From positions 27,062,418-27,126,417 of the forward strand of contig OZ024759.1 of NCBI GenBank assembly GCA_964016885.1: 64,000 nucleotides of DNA. Reading direction: 5' to 3'. The translations under genes and the position numbers were made by a program. The DNA is from Eledone cirrhosa. Taxonomy: Eukaryota; Mollusca; Cephalopoda; Octopoda; Eledonidae. Each line of letters begins with the position of its first letter. Position 1 is the first letter of the stretch. The notes beneath the pieces were generated by a model. The model made no database searches. It saw only the letters and a program-made list of their open reading frames with translations, and had not been told where the DNA came from. Positions 32,006 through 45,500 of this stretch are shown here, in pieces.

Positions 32006-35000
32006 ATGAAACTCTGTCATGTAATGTTATCGACATATCTGCCCTTGGGGCTAATAATTGTCATGTAATGTTATGGACATCTCTGCCCCTGTGGCTAATA
32101 ATTCTGTCATGTAATGTTATGGACATCTCTGCCCCTGTGGCTAATAATTCTGTCATGTAATGTTATGGACATCTCTGCCCCTGTGGTTAATAATTCTGAG
32201 AGAGATAAAACAAGTGAGGGATTAGAGTGTTGAAACAAGAGAGAGAGAGGAAGAGAGAGAGAGAGCGAGATGAAATGAGACAGGGAGAGCGAGATGAAAC
32301 GCGAGAGTGAGAGAAGCGATATGAAACGAGAGAGTGAGAGCGAGATGAAACGAGAGAGAGAGAGAGCGAGATGAAACGAGACAGAGAGAGCGAGATGTAA
32401 TGAGAGAGAGAGAGAGAGCGGGATGGAACGAGACAGAGAGGAAACGAGAGAGAGAGGAAACGAGAGTAGAGAGCGAGATGAAACAGGAGAGAGAGAGCGA
32501 GATGAAACGAGAGGGAGAGAGAGATGAAACGAGGGAGATAGAGATGAAACGAGAGAGAGGAAGAGAGAGATGGAACGAGAGAGAGGAAGACAGAGATGAA
32601 ACGAGAGAGAGAGAGAGATGAAACGAGAGAGAGAGAGCGCGAGATGAAACGAGAGAGAGAGAGCGCGAGATGAAACGACAGAGAGAGAGAGAGATGAAAG
32701 GAGGGAGATAGAGATGAAACGAGAGAGAGGAAGAGAGAGATGGAACGAGCGAGAGGAAGAGAGAGATGGAACGAGAGAGAGGAAGACAGAGATGAAACGA
32801 GAGAGAGCGAGATGAAACGAGAGAGAGAGAGAGCGAGATGAAACGAGAGAGAGGAAGAGAGAGAGCGCCAGATGAAACTCTGTCATGTAATGTTATGGAC
32901 ATATCTGCCCTTGGGGCTAATAATTGTCATGTAATGTTATGGACATCTCTGCCCCTGTGGCTAATAATTCTGTCATGTAATGTTATGGACATCTCGGCCC
33001 CTGTGGCTAATAATTCTGACATGTAATGTTATGGACATCTCTGCCCCTGTGGCTAATAATTCTGACATGTAATGTTATGGACATCTCTGCCCCTGTGGCT
33101 AATAATTCTGTCATGTAATGTTATGGACATCTCTGCCCCTGTGGCTAATAATTCTGCCATGTAATGTTATGGACATCTCTGCCCCTGTGGCTAATAATTC
33201 TGCCATGTAATGTTATGGACATCTCTGCCCCTGTGGCTAATAATTCTGACATGTAATGTTATGGACATCTCTGCCCTGTGGCTAATAATTCTGACATGTA
33301 ATGTTATGGACATCTCTGCCCCTGTGGCTAATAATTCTGAGAGAGATGAAACAAGTGAGGGATTAGAGAGAGATAAAACAAGTGAGGGATTAGAGTGTTG
33401 AAACAAGAGAGAGAGAGGAAGAGAGAGAGAGAGCGAGATGAAATGAGACAGGGAGAGCGAGATGAAACACGAGAGTGAGAGAAGCGAGATGAAACGAGAG
33501 AGTGAGAGCGAGATGAAACGAGAGAGAGAGAGAGCGAGATGAAACGAGACAGAGAGAGCGAGATGTAATGAGAGAGAGAGAGAGCGGGATGGAACGAGAC
33601 AGAGAGGAAACGAGAGAGAGGAAACGAGAGTAGAGAGCGAGATGAAACGAGAGGGAGAGAGAGATGAAACGAGAGAGAGCAAGAGAGAGATGGAACGAGA
33701 GAGAGGAAGACAGAGATGAAACGAGAGAGAGAGAGAGCGAGATGAAACTCTGTCATGTAATGTTATGGACATATCTGCCCTTGGGGCTAATAATTGTCAT
33801 GTAATGTTATGGACATCTCTGCCCCTGTGGCTAATAATTCTGTCATGTAATGTTATGGACATCTCTGCCCCTGTGACTAATAATTTTGTCATGTAATGTT
33901 ATGGACATCTCTGCCCCTGTGGCTAATAATTCTGACATGTAATGTTATGGACATCTCTGCCCTGTGGCTAATAATTCTGACATGTAATGTTATGGACATC
34001 TCTGCCCCTGTGGCTAATAATTCTAAGAGAGATGAAACAAGTGAGGGATTAGAGAGAGATAAAAAAGTGAGGGATTAGAGTGTTGAAACAAGAGAGAGAG
34101 AGGAAGAGAGAGAGAGAGAGCGAGATGAAATGAGACAGGGAGAGCGAGATGAAACGAGACAGAGAGGAAACGAGAGAGAGGAGACGAGAGTAGAGAGCGA
34201 GATGAAACAGAAGAGAGAGAGCGAGATGAAACGAGAGGGAGAGAGAGATGAAACGAGTGAGCGAGAGAGAGATGAAACGAGGGAGATAGAGATGAAACGA
34301 GAGAGAGGAAGAGAGAGATGGAACGAGAGAGAGGAAGAGAGAGAGGAAGACAGAGATGAAACGAGAGAGAGAGAGAGCGAGATGAAATGAGAGAGAGAGA
34401 GCGCGAGATGAAACGAGAGAGAGAGAGAGCGCGAGATGAAACGACAGAGAGAGAGACAGATGAAAGGAGGGAGATAAAGATGAAACGAGAGAGAGGAAGA
34501 GAGAGATGGAACGAGAGAGAGGAAGAGAGAGAGGAAGACAGAGATGAAACGAGAGAGAGAGAGAGCGAGAGGAAACGAGAGAGAGAGAGCGCAAGATGAA
34601 ACGAGAGAGAGAGAGCGCGAGATGAAACTCTGTCATGTAATGTTATTGACATATCTGCCTCTGTGGCTAATAATTGTCATGTAATGTTATGGTCATCTCT
34701 GCCCCTGTGGCTAATAATTCTGTCATGTAATGTTATGGACATCTCTGCCCCTGTGGTTAATAATTCTGACATGTAATGTTATGGTCATCTCTGCGCCTGT
34801 GGCTAATAATTCTGAGAGAGATGAAACAAGTGAGGGATTAGAGTGTTGAAACAAGAGAGAGAGAGCGAGATGAAATGAGAGAGTGTGAGCGAGATGAAAC
34901 GAGACAGGGAGAGCGAGATGAAACGAGAGAGTGAGAGCGAGATGAAACGAGAGAGTGAGAGCGAGATGAAACGAGAGAGAGAGAGCGAGATGAAATGAGA

Positions 35001-38000
35001 GAGAGAGAGCGAGATGAAATGAGAGAGAGAGAGCGAGATGAAACGAGACAGAGAGAGAACGAGATGAAACGAGAGAGTGAGAGCGAGATGAAACGAGAGA
35101 GAGAGAGCGAGATGAAACGGGAGGGAGAGAGAGATGAAACGAGAGAGAGTGGAAACGAGAGTAGAGAGCGAGATGAAACAGGAGAGAGAGAGAGCGAGAT
35201 GAAACAGGAGAGAGAGAGCGAGATGAAACGAGAGGGAGAGAGAGATGAAACGAGAGAGCGAGAGAGAGATGAAACGAGGGAGATAGAGATGAAACGAGAG
35301 AGAGGAAGAGAGAGATGGAACGAGAGAGAGGAAGATAGAGATGGAACGAGAGAGAGGAAGACAGGGATGAAACGAGAGAGAGAGAGAGCGAGATGAAACA
35401 GGAGAGAGAGAGCGAGATGAAACGAGAGGGAGAGAGAGATGAAACGAGAGAGCGAGAGAGAGATGAAACAAGGGAGATAGAGATGAAACGAGAGAGAGGA
35501 AGAGAGAGATGGAACGAGAGAGAGGAAGAGAGAGATGGAACGAGAGAGAGGAAGACAGAGATGAAACGAGAGAGCGAGATGAAACGAGAGAGAGGAAGAG
35601 AGAGAGCGCCAGATGAAACTCTGTCATGTAATGTTATGGACATATCTGCCCTTGGGGCTAATAATTGTCATGTAATGTTATGGACATCTCTGCCCCTGTG
35701 GCTAATAATTCTGAGAGAGATGAAACAAGTGAGGGATTAGAGAGAGATAAAACAAGTGAGGGATTAGAGTGTTAAAACAAGAGAGAGAGAGAGCGAGATG
35801 AAACGCGATAGTGAGAGAAGCGAGATGAAACGAGAGAGTGAGAGCGAGATGAAACGAGAGAGAGAGAGAGCGAGATGAAACGAGACAGAGAGAGCGAGAT
35901 GTAATGAGAGAGAGAGCGAGCGGGATGGAACGAGACAGAGAGGAAACGAGAGTAGAGAGCGAGATGAAACGAGAGGGAGAGAGAGATGAAACGAGAGAGC
36001 GAGAGAGAGATGAAACCAGGGAGATAGAGATGAAATAAGAGAGAGGAAGAGAGAGATGGAACGAGAGAGAGGAAGACAGAGATGAAACGAGAGAGAGAGA
36101 GAGCGAGATGAAACGAGACAGAGAGAGCGCGAGATGAAACGAGAGAGAGAGAGCACGAGATGAAACGACAGAGAGAGAGACAGATGAAAGGAGGGAGATA
36201 GAGATAAAACGAGAGAGAGGATGAGAGAGATGGAACGAGAGAGAGGAAGAGAGAGATGGAACGAGAGAGAGGAAGACAGAGATGAAACGAGAGAGAGAGA
36301 GAGCAAGATGAAACGAGAGAGAGAGAGCGCGAGATGAAACTCTATCATGTAATGTTATTGATATATCTGCCCCTGTGGCTAATAATTGTCATGTAATGTT
36401 ATGGTCATCTCTGCCCCTGTGGCTAATAATTCTGTCATGTAATGTTATGGACGTCTCCGCCCCTGTGGCTAATAACTCTGACATGTAATGTTATGGACAT
36501 CTCTGCCCTGTGGCTAATAATTCTGACATGTAATGTTATGGACATCTCTGCCCCTGTGGCTAATAATTCTGAGAGAGATGAAACAAGTGAGGGATTAGAG
36601 AGAGATAAAACAAGTGAGGGATTAGAGTGTTGAAACAGGAGAGAGAGAGCGAGATGAAACGCGATAGTGAGAGAGGCGAGATGAAACGAGAGAGTGAGAG
36701 CGAGATGAAACGGGACAGAGAGAGCGAGATGTAATGAGAGAGAGAGAGAGCGGGATGGAACGAGACAGAGAGGAAACGAGAGTAGAGAGCGAGATGAAAC
36801 GAGAGGGAGAGAGAGATGAAACGAGAGAGCGAGAGAGAGATGAAACGAGGGAGATAGAGATGAAACGAGAGAGAGGAAGAGAGAGATGGAACGAGAGAGA
36901 GGAAGACAGAGATGAAACGAGAGAGAGAGAGAGCGAGATGAAACGAGAGAGAGAGAGCGCAAGATGAAACGAGAGAGAGAGAGCGCGAGATGAAACGACA
37001 GAGAGAGAGACAGATGAAAGGAGGGAGATAGAGATGAAACGAGAGAGAGGAAGAGAGAGATGGAACGAGAGAGAGGAAGACAGAGATGAAACGAGAGAGA
37101 GAGCGAGATGAAACGAGAGAGAGGAAGAGAGAGAGCGCGAGATGAAACTCTCTCATGTAATGTTATCGACATATCTGCCCTTGGGGCTAATAATTGTCAT
37201 GTAATGTTATGGACATCTCTGCCCCTATGGCTAATAATTCTGTCATGTAATGTTATGGACATCTCTGCCCCTGTGGCTAATAATTCTGTCATGTAATGTT
37301 ATGGACATCTCTGCCCCTGTGGCTAATAATTCTGACATGTAATGTTATGGACATCTCTGCCCCTGTGGCTAATAATTCTGCCATGTAATGTTATGGACAT
37401 CTCTGCCCTGTGGCTAATAATTCTGACATGTAATGTTATGGACATCTCTGCCCCTGTGGCGAATAATTCTGAGAGAGATGAACCAAGTGAGGGATTAGAG
37501 AGAGATAAAACAAGTGAGGGATTAGAGTGTTGAAACAAGAGAGAGAGAGGAAGAGAGAGAGAGAGCGAGATGAAACAAGAGAGTGAGAGAAGCGAGATGA
37601 AACGAGAGAGTGAGAGCGAGATCAAACGAGAAAGAGAGACAGCGAGATGAAACGAGACAGAGAGGAAACGAGAGAGAGAGGAAATGAGAGAGAGGAAACG
37701 AGAGTAGAGAGCGAGATGAAACAGGAGAGAGAGAGCGAGAAGAAACGAGCGGGAGAGAGAGATGAAACGAGAGAGCGAGAGAGAGATGAAACGAGGGAGA
37801 TAGAGATGAAACGAGAGAGAGGAAGAGAGAGATGGAACGAGAGAGAGGAAGACAGAGATGAAACGAGAGAGAGAGAGAGCGAGATAAAACGAGACAGAGA
37901 GAGCGCGAGATGAAACGAGAGAGAGAGAGCGCGAGATGAAACGACAGAGAGAGAGACAGATGAAAGGAGGGAGATAGAGATGAAACGAGAGAGAGGATGA

Positions 38001-39524
38001 GAGAGATGGAACGAGAGAGAGGAAGAGAGAGATGGAACGAGAGAGAGGAAGACAGAGATGAAACGAGAGAGAGAGCAGGATGAAACGAGAGAGAGAGAGC
38101 GCAAGATGAAACGAGAGAGAGAGAGCGCGAGATGAAACTCTGTCATGTAATGTTATTGACATATCTGTCCCTGTGGCTAATAATTGTCATGTAATGTTAT
38201 GGTCATCTCTGCCCCTGTGGCTAATAATTCTGTCATGTAATGTTATGGACATCTCTGCCCTTGTGGCTAATAATTCTGAGATATATTAAACAAGTGAGGG
38301 ATTAGAGTGTTGAAACAAGAGAGAGAGAGCGAGAAGAAATGAGAGAGTGAGAGCGGGATGAAATGAGAGAGAGAGAGCGAGATGAAACGGGAGGGAGAGA
38401 GAGATGAAACGAGAGAGAGAGGAAACGAGAGTAGAGAGCGAGATGAAACAAGAGAGAGAGAGAGCGAGATGAAACAGGAGAGAGAGAGCGAGATGAAACG
38501 AGAGGGAGAGAGAGATGAAACGAGAGAGCGAGAGAGAGATGAAACAAGGGAGATAGAGATGAAACGAGAGAGAGGAAGAGAGAGATGGAACGAGAGAGAG
38601 GAAGAGAGAGATGGCACGAGAGAGAGGAAGACAGAGATGAAACGAGAGAGAGAGAGCGAGATGAAACGAGAGAGAGAGAGCGCGACATGAAACGAGAGAG
38701 AGAGAGCGCTAGATGAAACGACAGAGAGCGAGACAGATGAAAGAAGGGAGATAGAGATGAAACGAGAGAGAGGAAGAGAGAGATGGAACGAGAGAGAGGA
38801 AGACAGAGATGAAACGAGAGAGAGAGAGAGCAAGATGAAACGAGAGAGAGAGAGAGCGCAAGATGAAACGAGAGAGAGGAAGAGAGAGATGGAACGAGAG
38901 AGAGGAAGAGAGAGATGGCACGAGAGAGAGGAAGACAGAGATGAAACGAGAGAGAGAGAGCGAGATGAAACGAGAGAGAGAGAGCGCAAGATGAAACGAG
39001 AGAGAGAGAGCGCGAGATGAAACGACAGAGAGAGAGACAGATGAAAGAACGGAGATAGAGATGAAACGAGAGAGAGGAAGAAAAAGATGGAACGAGAGAG
39101 AGGAAGAGAGAGATGGAACGAGAGAGAGGAAGACAGAGATGAAACGAGAGAGAGAGAGAGCGAGATGAAACGAGAGAGAGGAAGACAGAGATGAATCGAG
39201 AGAGAGGGAGAGCGAGATGAAACGAGAGAGAGAGCGCGCAAGATGAAACTCTGTCATGTAATGTTATTGACATATCTGCCCCTGTGGCTAATAATTGTCA
39301 TGTAATGTTATGGTCATCTCTGCCCCTGTGGCTAATAATTCTGTCATGTAATGTTATGGACATCTCTGCCCCTGTGGCTAATAATTCTGACATGTAATGT
39401 TATGGACATCTCTGCCCTTGTGGCTAATAAATCTGACATGTAATGTTATGGAAATCTCTGCCCCTGTGGCTAATAATTCTGTCATGTAATGTTATGGAAA
39501 TCTCTGCCCCTATGGCTAATAAAT
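32006..39524 (-). repeat. Inverted GA-rich array with 46-bp minisatellite blocks
   Basis: This is the minisatellite plus TC-tract pair of the insertion in reverse orientation, amplified. Minisatellite blocks lie at about 32006-32197, 32880-33339, 33746-34024, 34628-34815, 35621-35713, 36341-36570, 37148-37470, 38138-38278 and 39247-39524. Between them are eight GA-rich blocks of 0.4-1.0 kb made of GAGATGAAACGAGAGAGAG units. Each block ends in GAGATGAAACTCTGTCATG and begins with AAACAAGTGAGGGATTAGAG. It begins where L3 stops. Open frames are low-complexity artefacts. Confidence 0.92.
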
Positions 39525-42500
39525 CAGAATTATTAGCCACAGGGGCAGAGATGTCCATAACATTACATGTCAGAATTATTAGCCACAGGGGCAGAGATGT
39601 CCATAACATTACATGACAGATTTATTAGCCACAGGGGCAGAGATGTCGATAACATTACATGTCAGATTTATTAGCCACAGGGGCAGAGATGTCCATAACA
39701 TTACATGTCAAAATTATTAGCCACAGGGGCAGAGATGTCCATAACATTACATGACAGATTTATTAGCCACAGGGGCAGAGATGTCCATAACATTACATGA
39801 CAGAATTATTAGCCACAGGGGCAGAGATGTCCATAACATTACATGACAGAATTATTAGCCACAGGGGCAGAGATTTCCATAACATTACATGACAATTATT
39901 AGCCCCAAGGGCAGATATGTCCATAACATTACATGACAGACTTTCATCTCGCGCTCTCTCTCTCTCGTTTCATCTCACGCTCTCTCTCTTCCTCTCTCTC
40001 GTTTCATCTCGCGTTCTCTCTCTTCCTCTCTCTCGTTTCATCTCGCTCTCTCTCTCGTTTCATCTCTGTCTTCCTCTCTCTCGTTCCATCTCTCTCTTCC
40101 TCTCTCTCGTTCCATCTCTCTCTTCCTCTCTCTCGTTTCATCTCTCTCTCTCGTTTCATCTCTATCTCCCTCGTTTCATCTGTCTCTCTCTCTGTCGTTT
40201 CATCTCCCTCTATCTCTCTCTCGCTCTCTCGTTTCATCTCTCTCTCCCTCTCGTTTCATCTCGCTCTCTCTCTCCTGTTTCATCTCGCTCTCTCTCTCCT
40301 GTTTCATCTCGCTCTCTACTCTCGTTTCCTCTCTCTCGTATCCTCTCTCTCGTTTCCTCTCTCTCTCGTTTCCTCTCTCTCTCGTTTCCTCTAGCTCTCA
40401 CTCTCTCGTTTCATCTCGCTCTCTCTCTCTCATTTCATCTCGCTCTCTCTCTCTCGTTTCATCTCGCTCTAACCTGTCTCGTTTCATTTCGCTCTCTCTC
40501 TCTCTCGTTTCATTTCGCTCTCTCTGTCTCATTTCATCTCGCTCTCTCTCTCTCATTTCAACTCGCTCTCTCTCTCTCATTTCATCTCGCTCTCTCTCTC
40601 TCGTTTCATATCGCTCTCACTCTCTCATTTCATCTCGCTCTCTCTCTCTCGTTTGATCTCGCTCTCACTCTCTCTTCCTCTCTCTCTCTTGTTTCAACAC
40701 TCTAATCCCTCACTTGTTTCATCTCTCTCTTATCCCTCACTTGTTTCATCTCTCTCAGAATTATTAGCCACAGGGGCAGAGATATCCATAACATTACATG
40801 TCAGAATTATTAGCCACAGGGGCAGAGATGTCCATAACATTACATGACAGATTTATTAGCCACAGGGGCGGAGATGTCCATAACATTACATGACGAATTT
40901 ATTAGCCACAGGGGCAGAGATGTCCATAACATTACATGACAGAATTATTAGCCACAGGGGCAGAGATGTCCATAACATTACATGACAGAATTATTTGCCA
41001 CAGGGGCAGAGATGTACATAACATTACATGACAATTATTAGCCCCAAGGGCAGATATGTCCATAACATTACATGACAATTATTAGCCCCAAGGGCAGATA
41101 TGTCCATAACATTACATGACAGACTTTCATCTCGCGCTCTCTCTCTTCCTCTCTCTCGTTTCATCTCGCTCTCTCTCTCTCGTTTCATCTCGCTCTCTCT
41201 CTCTCTCGTTTCATCTCGCGCTCTCTCTCTTCCTCTCTCTCGTTTCATCTCGCTCTCTCTCTCGTTTCATATCTGTCTTCCTCTCTCTCGTTCCATCTCT
41301 CTATTCCTCTCTCTCTCGTTTCATCTAGCTATCACTCTCCCGTTTCATCTCCCTCTATCTCTCTCTCGCTCTCTCGTTTCATCTCTCCCTCCCTCTCATT
41401 TCATCTCGCTCTCTCTCTCCGGTTTCATCTCGCTCTCTCTCTCTCCTGTTTCATCTTGCTCTCTACTCTCGTTTCCTCTCTCTCGTTTCCTCTCTCTCGT
41501 TTCCTCTATCTCTCGTTTCCTCTCTCTCTCGTTTCATCTAGCTCTCACTCTCTCGTTTCATCTCGCTCTCTCTGACTCGTTCCATCTCGCTCTCACTCTC
41601 TCGTTTCATCTCGCTCTCTCTCTCTCATTTCATCTCGCTCTCTCTCTCTCATTTCATCTCGATCTCTCTATCTCGTTTCATCCCGCTCTCTCTGTCTCGT
41701 TTCATCTCGCTCTCTCTCTCTCATTTCATCTCGCTCTCTCTCTCTCATTTCATCTCGCTCTCTCTCTCTCTCTCGTTTCATCTCACTCTCAATCTCTCAT
41801 TTCATCTCGCTCTCTCTCTCTCATTTCATCTCGCGCTCTCTCTCTTCCTCTCTCTCGTTTCATCTCGCGCTCTCTCTCTTCCTCTCTCTCGTTTCATCTC
41901 GCTCTCTCTCTCTCGTTTCATCTTGCGCTCTCTCTCTTCCTCTCTCTCGTTTCATCTCGCGCTCTCTCTCTTCCTCTCTCTCGTTTCATCTTGCTCTCTC
42001 CCTCTCTCTTTTCATCTCGCGTTCTCTCTCTTCCTCTCTCTCGTTTCATCTCTGTCTTCCTCTCTCTCGTTCCATCTCTCTCTTCCTCTCTCTCGTTCCA
42101 TCTCTCTCTTCCTCTCTCTCGTTTCATCTCTCTCTCTCGTTTCATCTCTATCTCCCTCGTTTCATCTGTCTCTCTCTCTGTCGTTTCATCTCCCTCTATC
42201 TCTCTCTCGCTCTCTCGTTTCATCTCTCTCTCCCTCTTGTTTCATCTCGCTCTCTCTCTCCTGTTTCATCTCGCTCTCTCTCTCCTGTTTCATCTCGCTC
42301 TCTACTCTCGTTTCCTCTCTCTCGTATCCTCTCTCTCGTTTCCTCTCTCTCTCGTTTCCTCTCTCTCTCGTTTCCTCTAGCTCTCACTCTCTCGTTTCAT
42401 CTCGCTCTCTCTCTCTCATTTCATCTCGCTCTCTCTCTCTCGTTTCATCTCGCTCTAATCTGTCTCGTTTCATTTCGCTCTCTCTCTCTCTCGTTTCATT

Positions 42501-45500
42501 TCGCTCTCTCTGTCTCGTTTCATCTCGCTCTCTCTCTCTCATTTCAACTCGCTCTCACTCTCTCATTTCATCTCGCTCTCTCTCTCTCGTTTGATCTCGC
42601 TCTCACTCTCTCTTCCTCTCTCTCTCTTGTTTCAACACTCTAATCCCTCACTTGTTTCATCTCTCTCTTATCCCTCACTTGTTTCATCTCTCTCAGAATT
42701 ATTAGCCACAGGGGCAGAGATATCCATAACATTACATGTCAGAATTATTAGCCACAGGGGCAGAGATGTCCATAACATTACATGACAGATTTATTAGCCA
42801 CAGGGGCGGAGATGTCCATAACATTACATGACGAATTTATTAGCCACAGGGGCAGAGATGTCCATAACATTACATGACAGAATTATTAGCCACAGGGGCA
42901 GAGATGTCCATAACATTACATGACAGAATTATTTGCCACAGGGGCAGAGATGTACATAACATTACATGACAATTATTAGCCCCAAGGGCAGATATGTCCA
43001 TAACATTACATGACAATTATTAGCCCCAAGGGCAGATATGTCCATAACATTACATGACAGACTTTCATCTCGCGCTCTCTCTCTTCCTCTCTCTCGTTTC
43101 ATCTCGCTCTCTCTCTCTCGTTTCATCTCGCTCTCTCTCTCTCTCGTTTCATCTCGCGCTCTCTCTCTTCCTCTCTCTCGTTTCATCTCGCTCTCTCTCT
43201 CTCTCGTTTCATATCTCTCTTCCTCTCTCTCGTTCCATCTCTCTATTCCTCTCTCTCTCGTTTCATCTAGCTATCACTCTCTCGTTTCATCTCCCTCTAT
43301 CTCTCTCTCGCTCTCACGTTTCATCTCTCCCTCCCTCTCATTTCATCTCGCTCTCTCTCTCCGGTTTCATCTCGCTCTCTCTCTCTCCTGTTTCATCTTG
43401 CTCTCTACTCTCGTTTCCTCTCTCTCGTTTCCTCTCTCTCGTTTCCTCTCTCTCTCATTTCCTCTCTCTCTCGTTTCATCTAGCTCTCACTCTCTCGTTT
43501 CATCTCGCTCTCTCTGACTCGTTCCATCTCGCTCTCACTCTCTCGTTTCATCTCGCTCTCTCTCTCTCTCATTTCATCTCGCTCTCTCTCTCTCATTTCA
43601 TCTCGATCTCTCTGTCTCGTTTCATCCCGCTCTCTCTGTCTCGTTTCATCTCGCTCTCTCTCTCTCATTTCATCTCGCTCTCTCTCTCTCATTTCATCTC
43701 GCTCTCTCTCGCTCTCTCGTTTCATCTCACTCTCAATCTCTCATTTCATCTCGCTCTCTCTCTCTCATTTCATCTCGCGCTCTCTCTCTTCCTCTCTCTC
43801 GTTTCATCTCGCGCTCTCTCTCTTCCTCTCTCTCGTTTCATCTCGCTCTCTCTCTCTCGTTTCATCTTGCGCTCTCTCTCTTCCTCTCTCTCGTTTCATC
43901 TCGCTCTCTCTCTCTCATTTCATCTCGATCTCTCTGTCTCGTTTCATCCCGCTCTCTCTGTCTCGTTTCATCTCGCTCTCTCTCTCTCATTTCATCTCGC
44001 TCTCTCTCTCTCATTTCATCTCGCGCTCTCTCTCTTCCTCTCTCTCGTTTCATCTCGCGCTCTCTCTCTTCCTCTCTCTCGTTTCATCTCGCTCTCTCTC
44101 TCTCTCTCGTTTCATCTTGCGCTCTCTCTCTTCCTCTCTCTCGTTTCATCTCGATCTCTCTCTGTCTCGTTTCATCTCTGTCTTCCTCTCTCTCGTTTCA
44201 TCTCTCTCTCTCGTTTCATCTCTGTCTTCCTCTCTCTCGTTCCATCTCCCTCTTCCTCTCTCTCGTTCCATCTCTCTCTTCCTCTCTCTCGTTTCATCTC
44301 TCTCTCTCGTTTCATCTCTATCTCCCGCGTTTCATCTGTCTCTCTCTCTGTCGTTTCATCTCCCTCTATCTCTCTCTCGCTCTCTCGTTTCATCTCTCTC
44401 TCCCTCTCGTTTCATCTCGCTCTCTCTCTCCTGTTTCATCTCGCTCTCTCTCTCCTGTTTCATCTCGCTCTCTACTCTCGTTTCCTCTCTCTCGTTTCGT
44501 CTCTCTCGTTTCCTCTCTCTCTCGTTTCATCTAGCTCTCCCACTCTCGTTTCATCTCGCTCTCTCTGACTCGTTCCATCTCGCTCTCACTCTCTCGTTTC
44601 ATCTCGCTCTCTCTCTCTCATTTCATCTCGCTCTCTCTCTCTCATTTCATCTCGCTCTCTCTCTCTCGTTTCATCTCGCTCTCTCTGTCTCGTTTCATCT
44701 CGCTCTCGCTCTCTCTGTCTCGTTTCATCCCGCTCTCTCTCTCTCATTTCATCTCGCTCTCTCTCTCTCATTTCATCTCGCTCTCTCTCTCTCTCTCGTT
44801 TCATCTCGCTCTCACTCTCTCATTTCATCTCGCTCTCTCTCGTTTGATTTCGCTCTCACTCTCTCTTCCTCTCTCTCTCTTGTTTCAACACTCTAATCCC
44901 TCACTTGTTTCATCTCTCTCAGAATTATTAGCCACAGGGGCAGAGATGTCCATAACATTACATGTCAGAATTATTAGCCACAGGGGCAGAGATGTCCATA
45001 ACATTACATGACAGATTTATTAGCCACAGGGGCAGAGATGTCCATAACATTACATGACGAATTTATTAGCCACAGGGTCAGAGATGTCCATAACATTACA
45101 TGTCAGAATTATTAGCTACAGGGGCAGAGATGTCCATAACATTACATGTCAGAATTATTAGCCACAGGGGCAGAGATGTCCATAACATTACATGACAGAT
45201 TTATTAGCCACAGGGGCAGAGATGTCCGTAACATTAAATGACAGATTTATTAGCCACAGGGGCAGAGATTCCATAACATTACATGTCAGAATTATTAGCC
45301 ACAGGGGCAGAGATTTCCATAACATTACATGACAGAATTATTAGCCACAGGGGCAGAGATGTCCATAACATTACATGACAGAATTATTAGCCACAGGGGC
45401 AGAGATGTCCATAACATTACATGACAATTATTAGCCCCAGGGGCAGATATGTCCATGACAGAGTTTCATCTCTCGCTCTCTCTCTTCCTCTCTCTCGTTT

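Noticed and set aside
32107..39273. Long open frames on both strands of the GA array, including Arg/Glu-rich peptides
   Set aside because: GAGAGA repeats read as RERE on one strand and SLSL on the other. Frames end only where minisatellite monomers bring stops. They are not coding.
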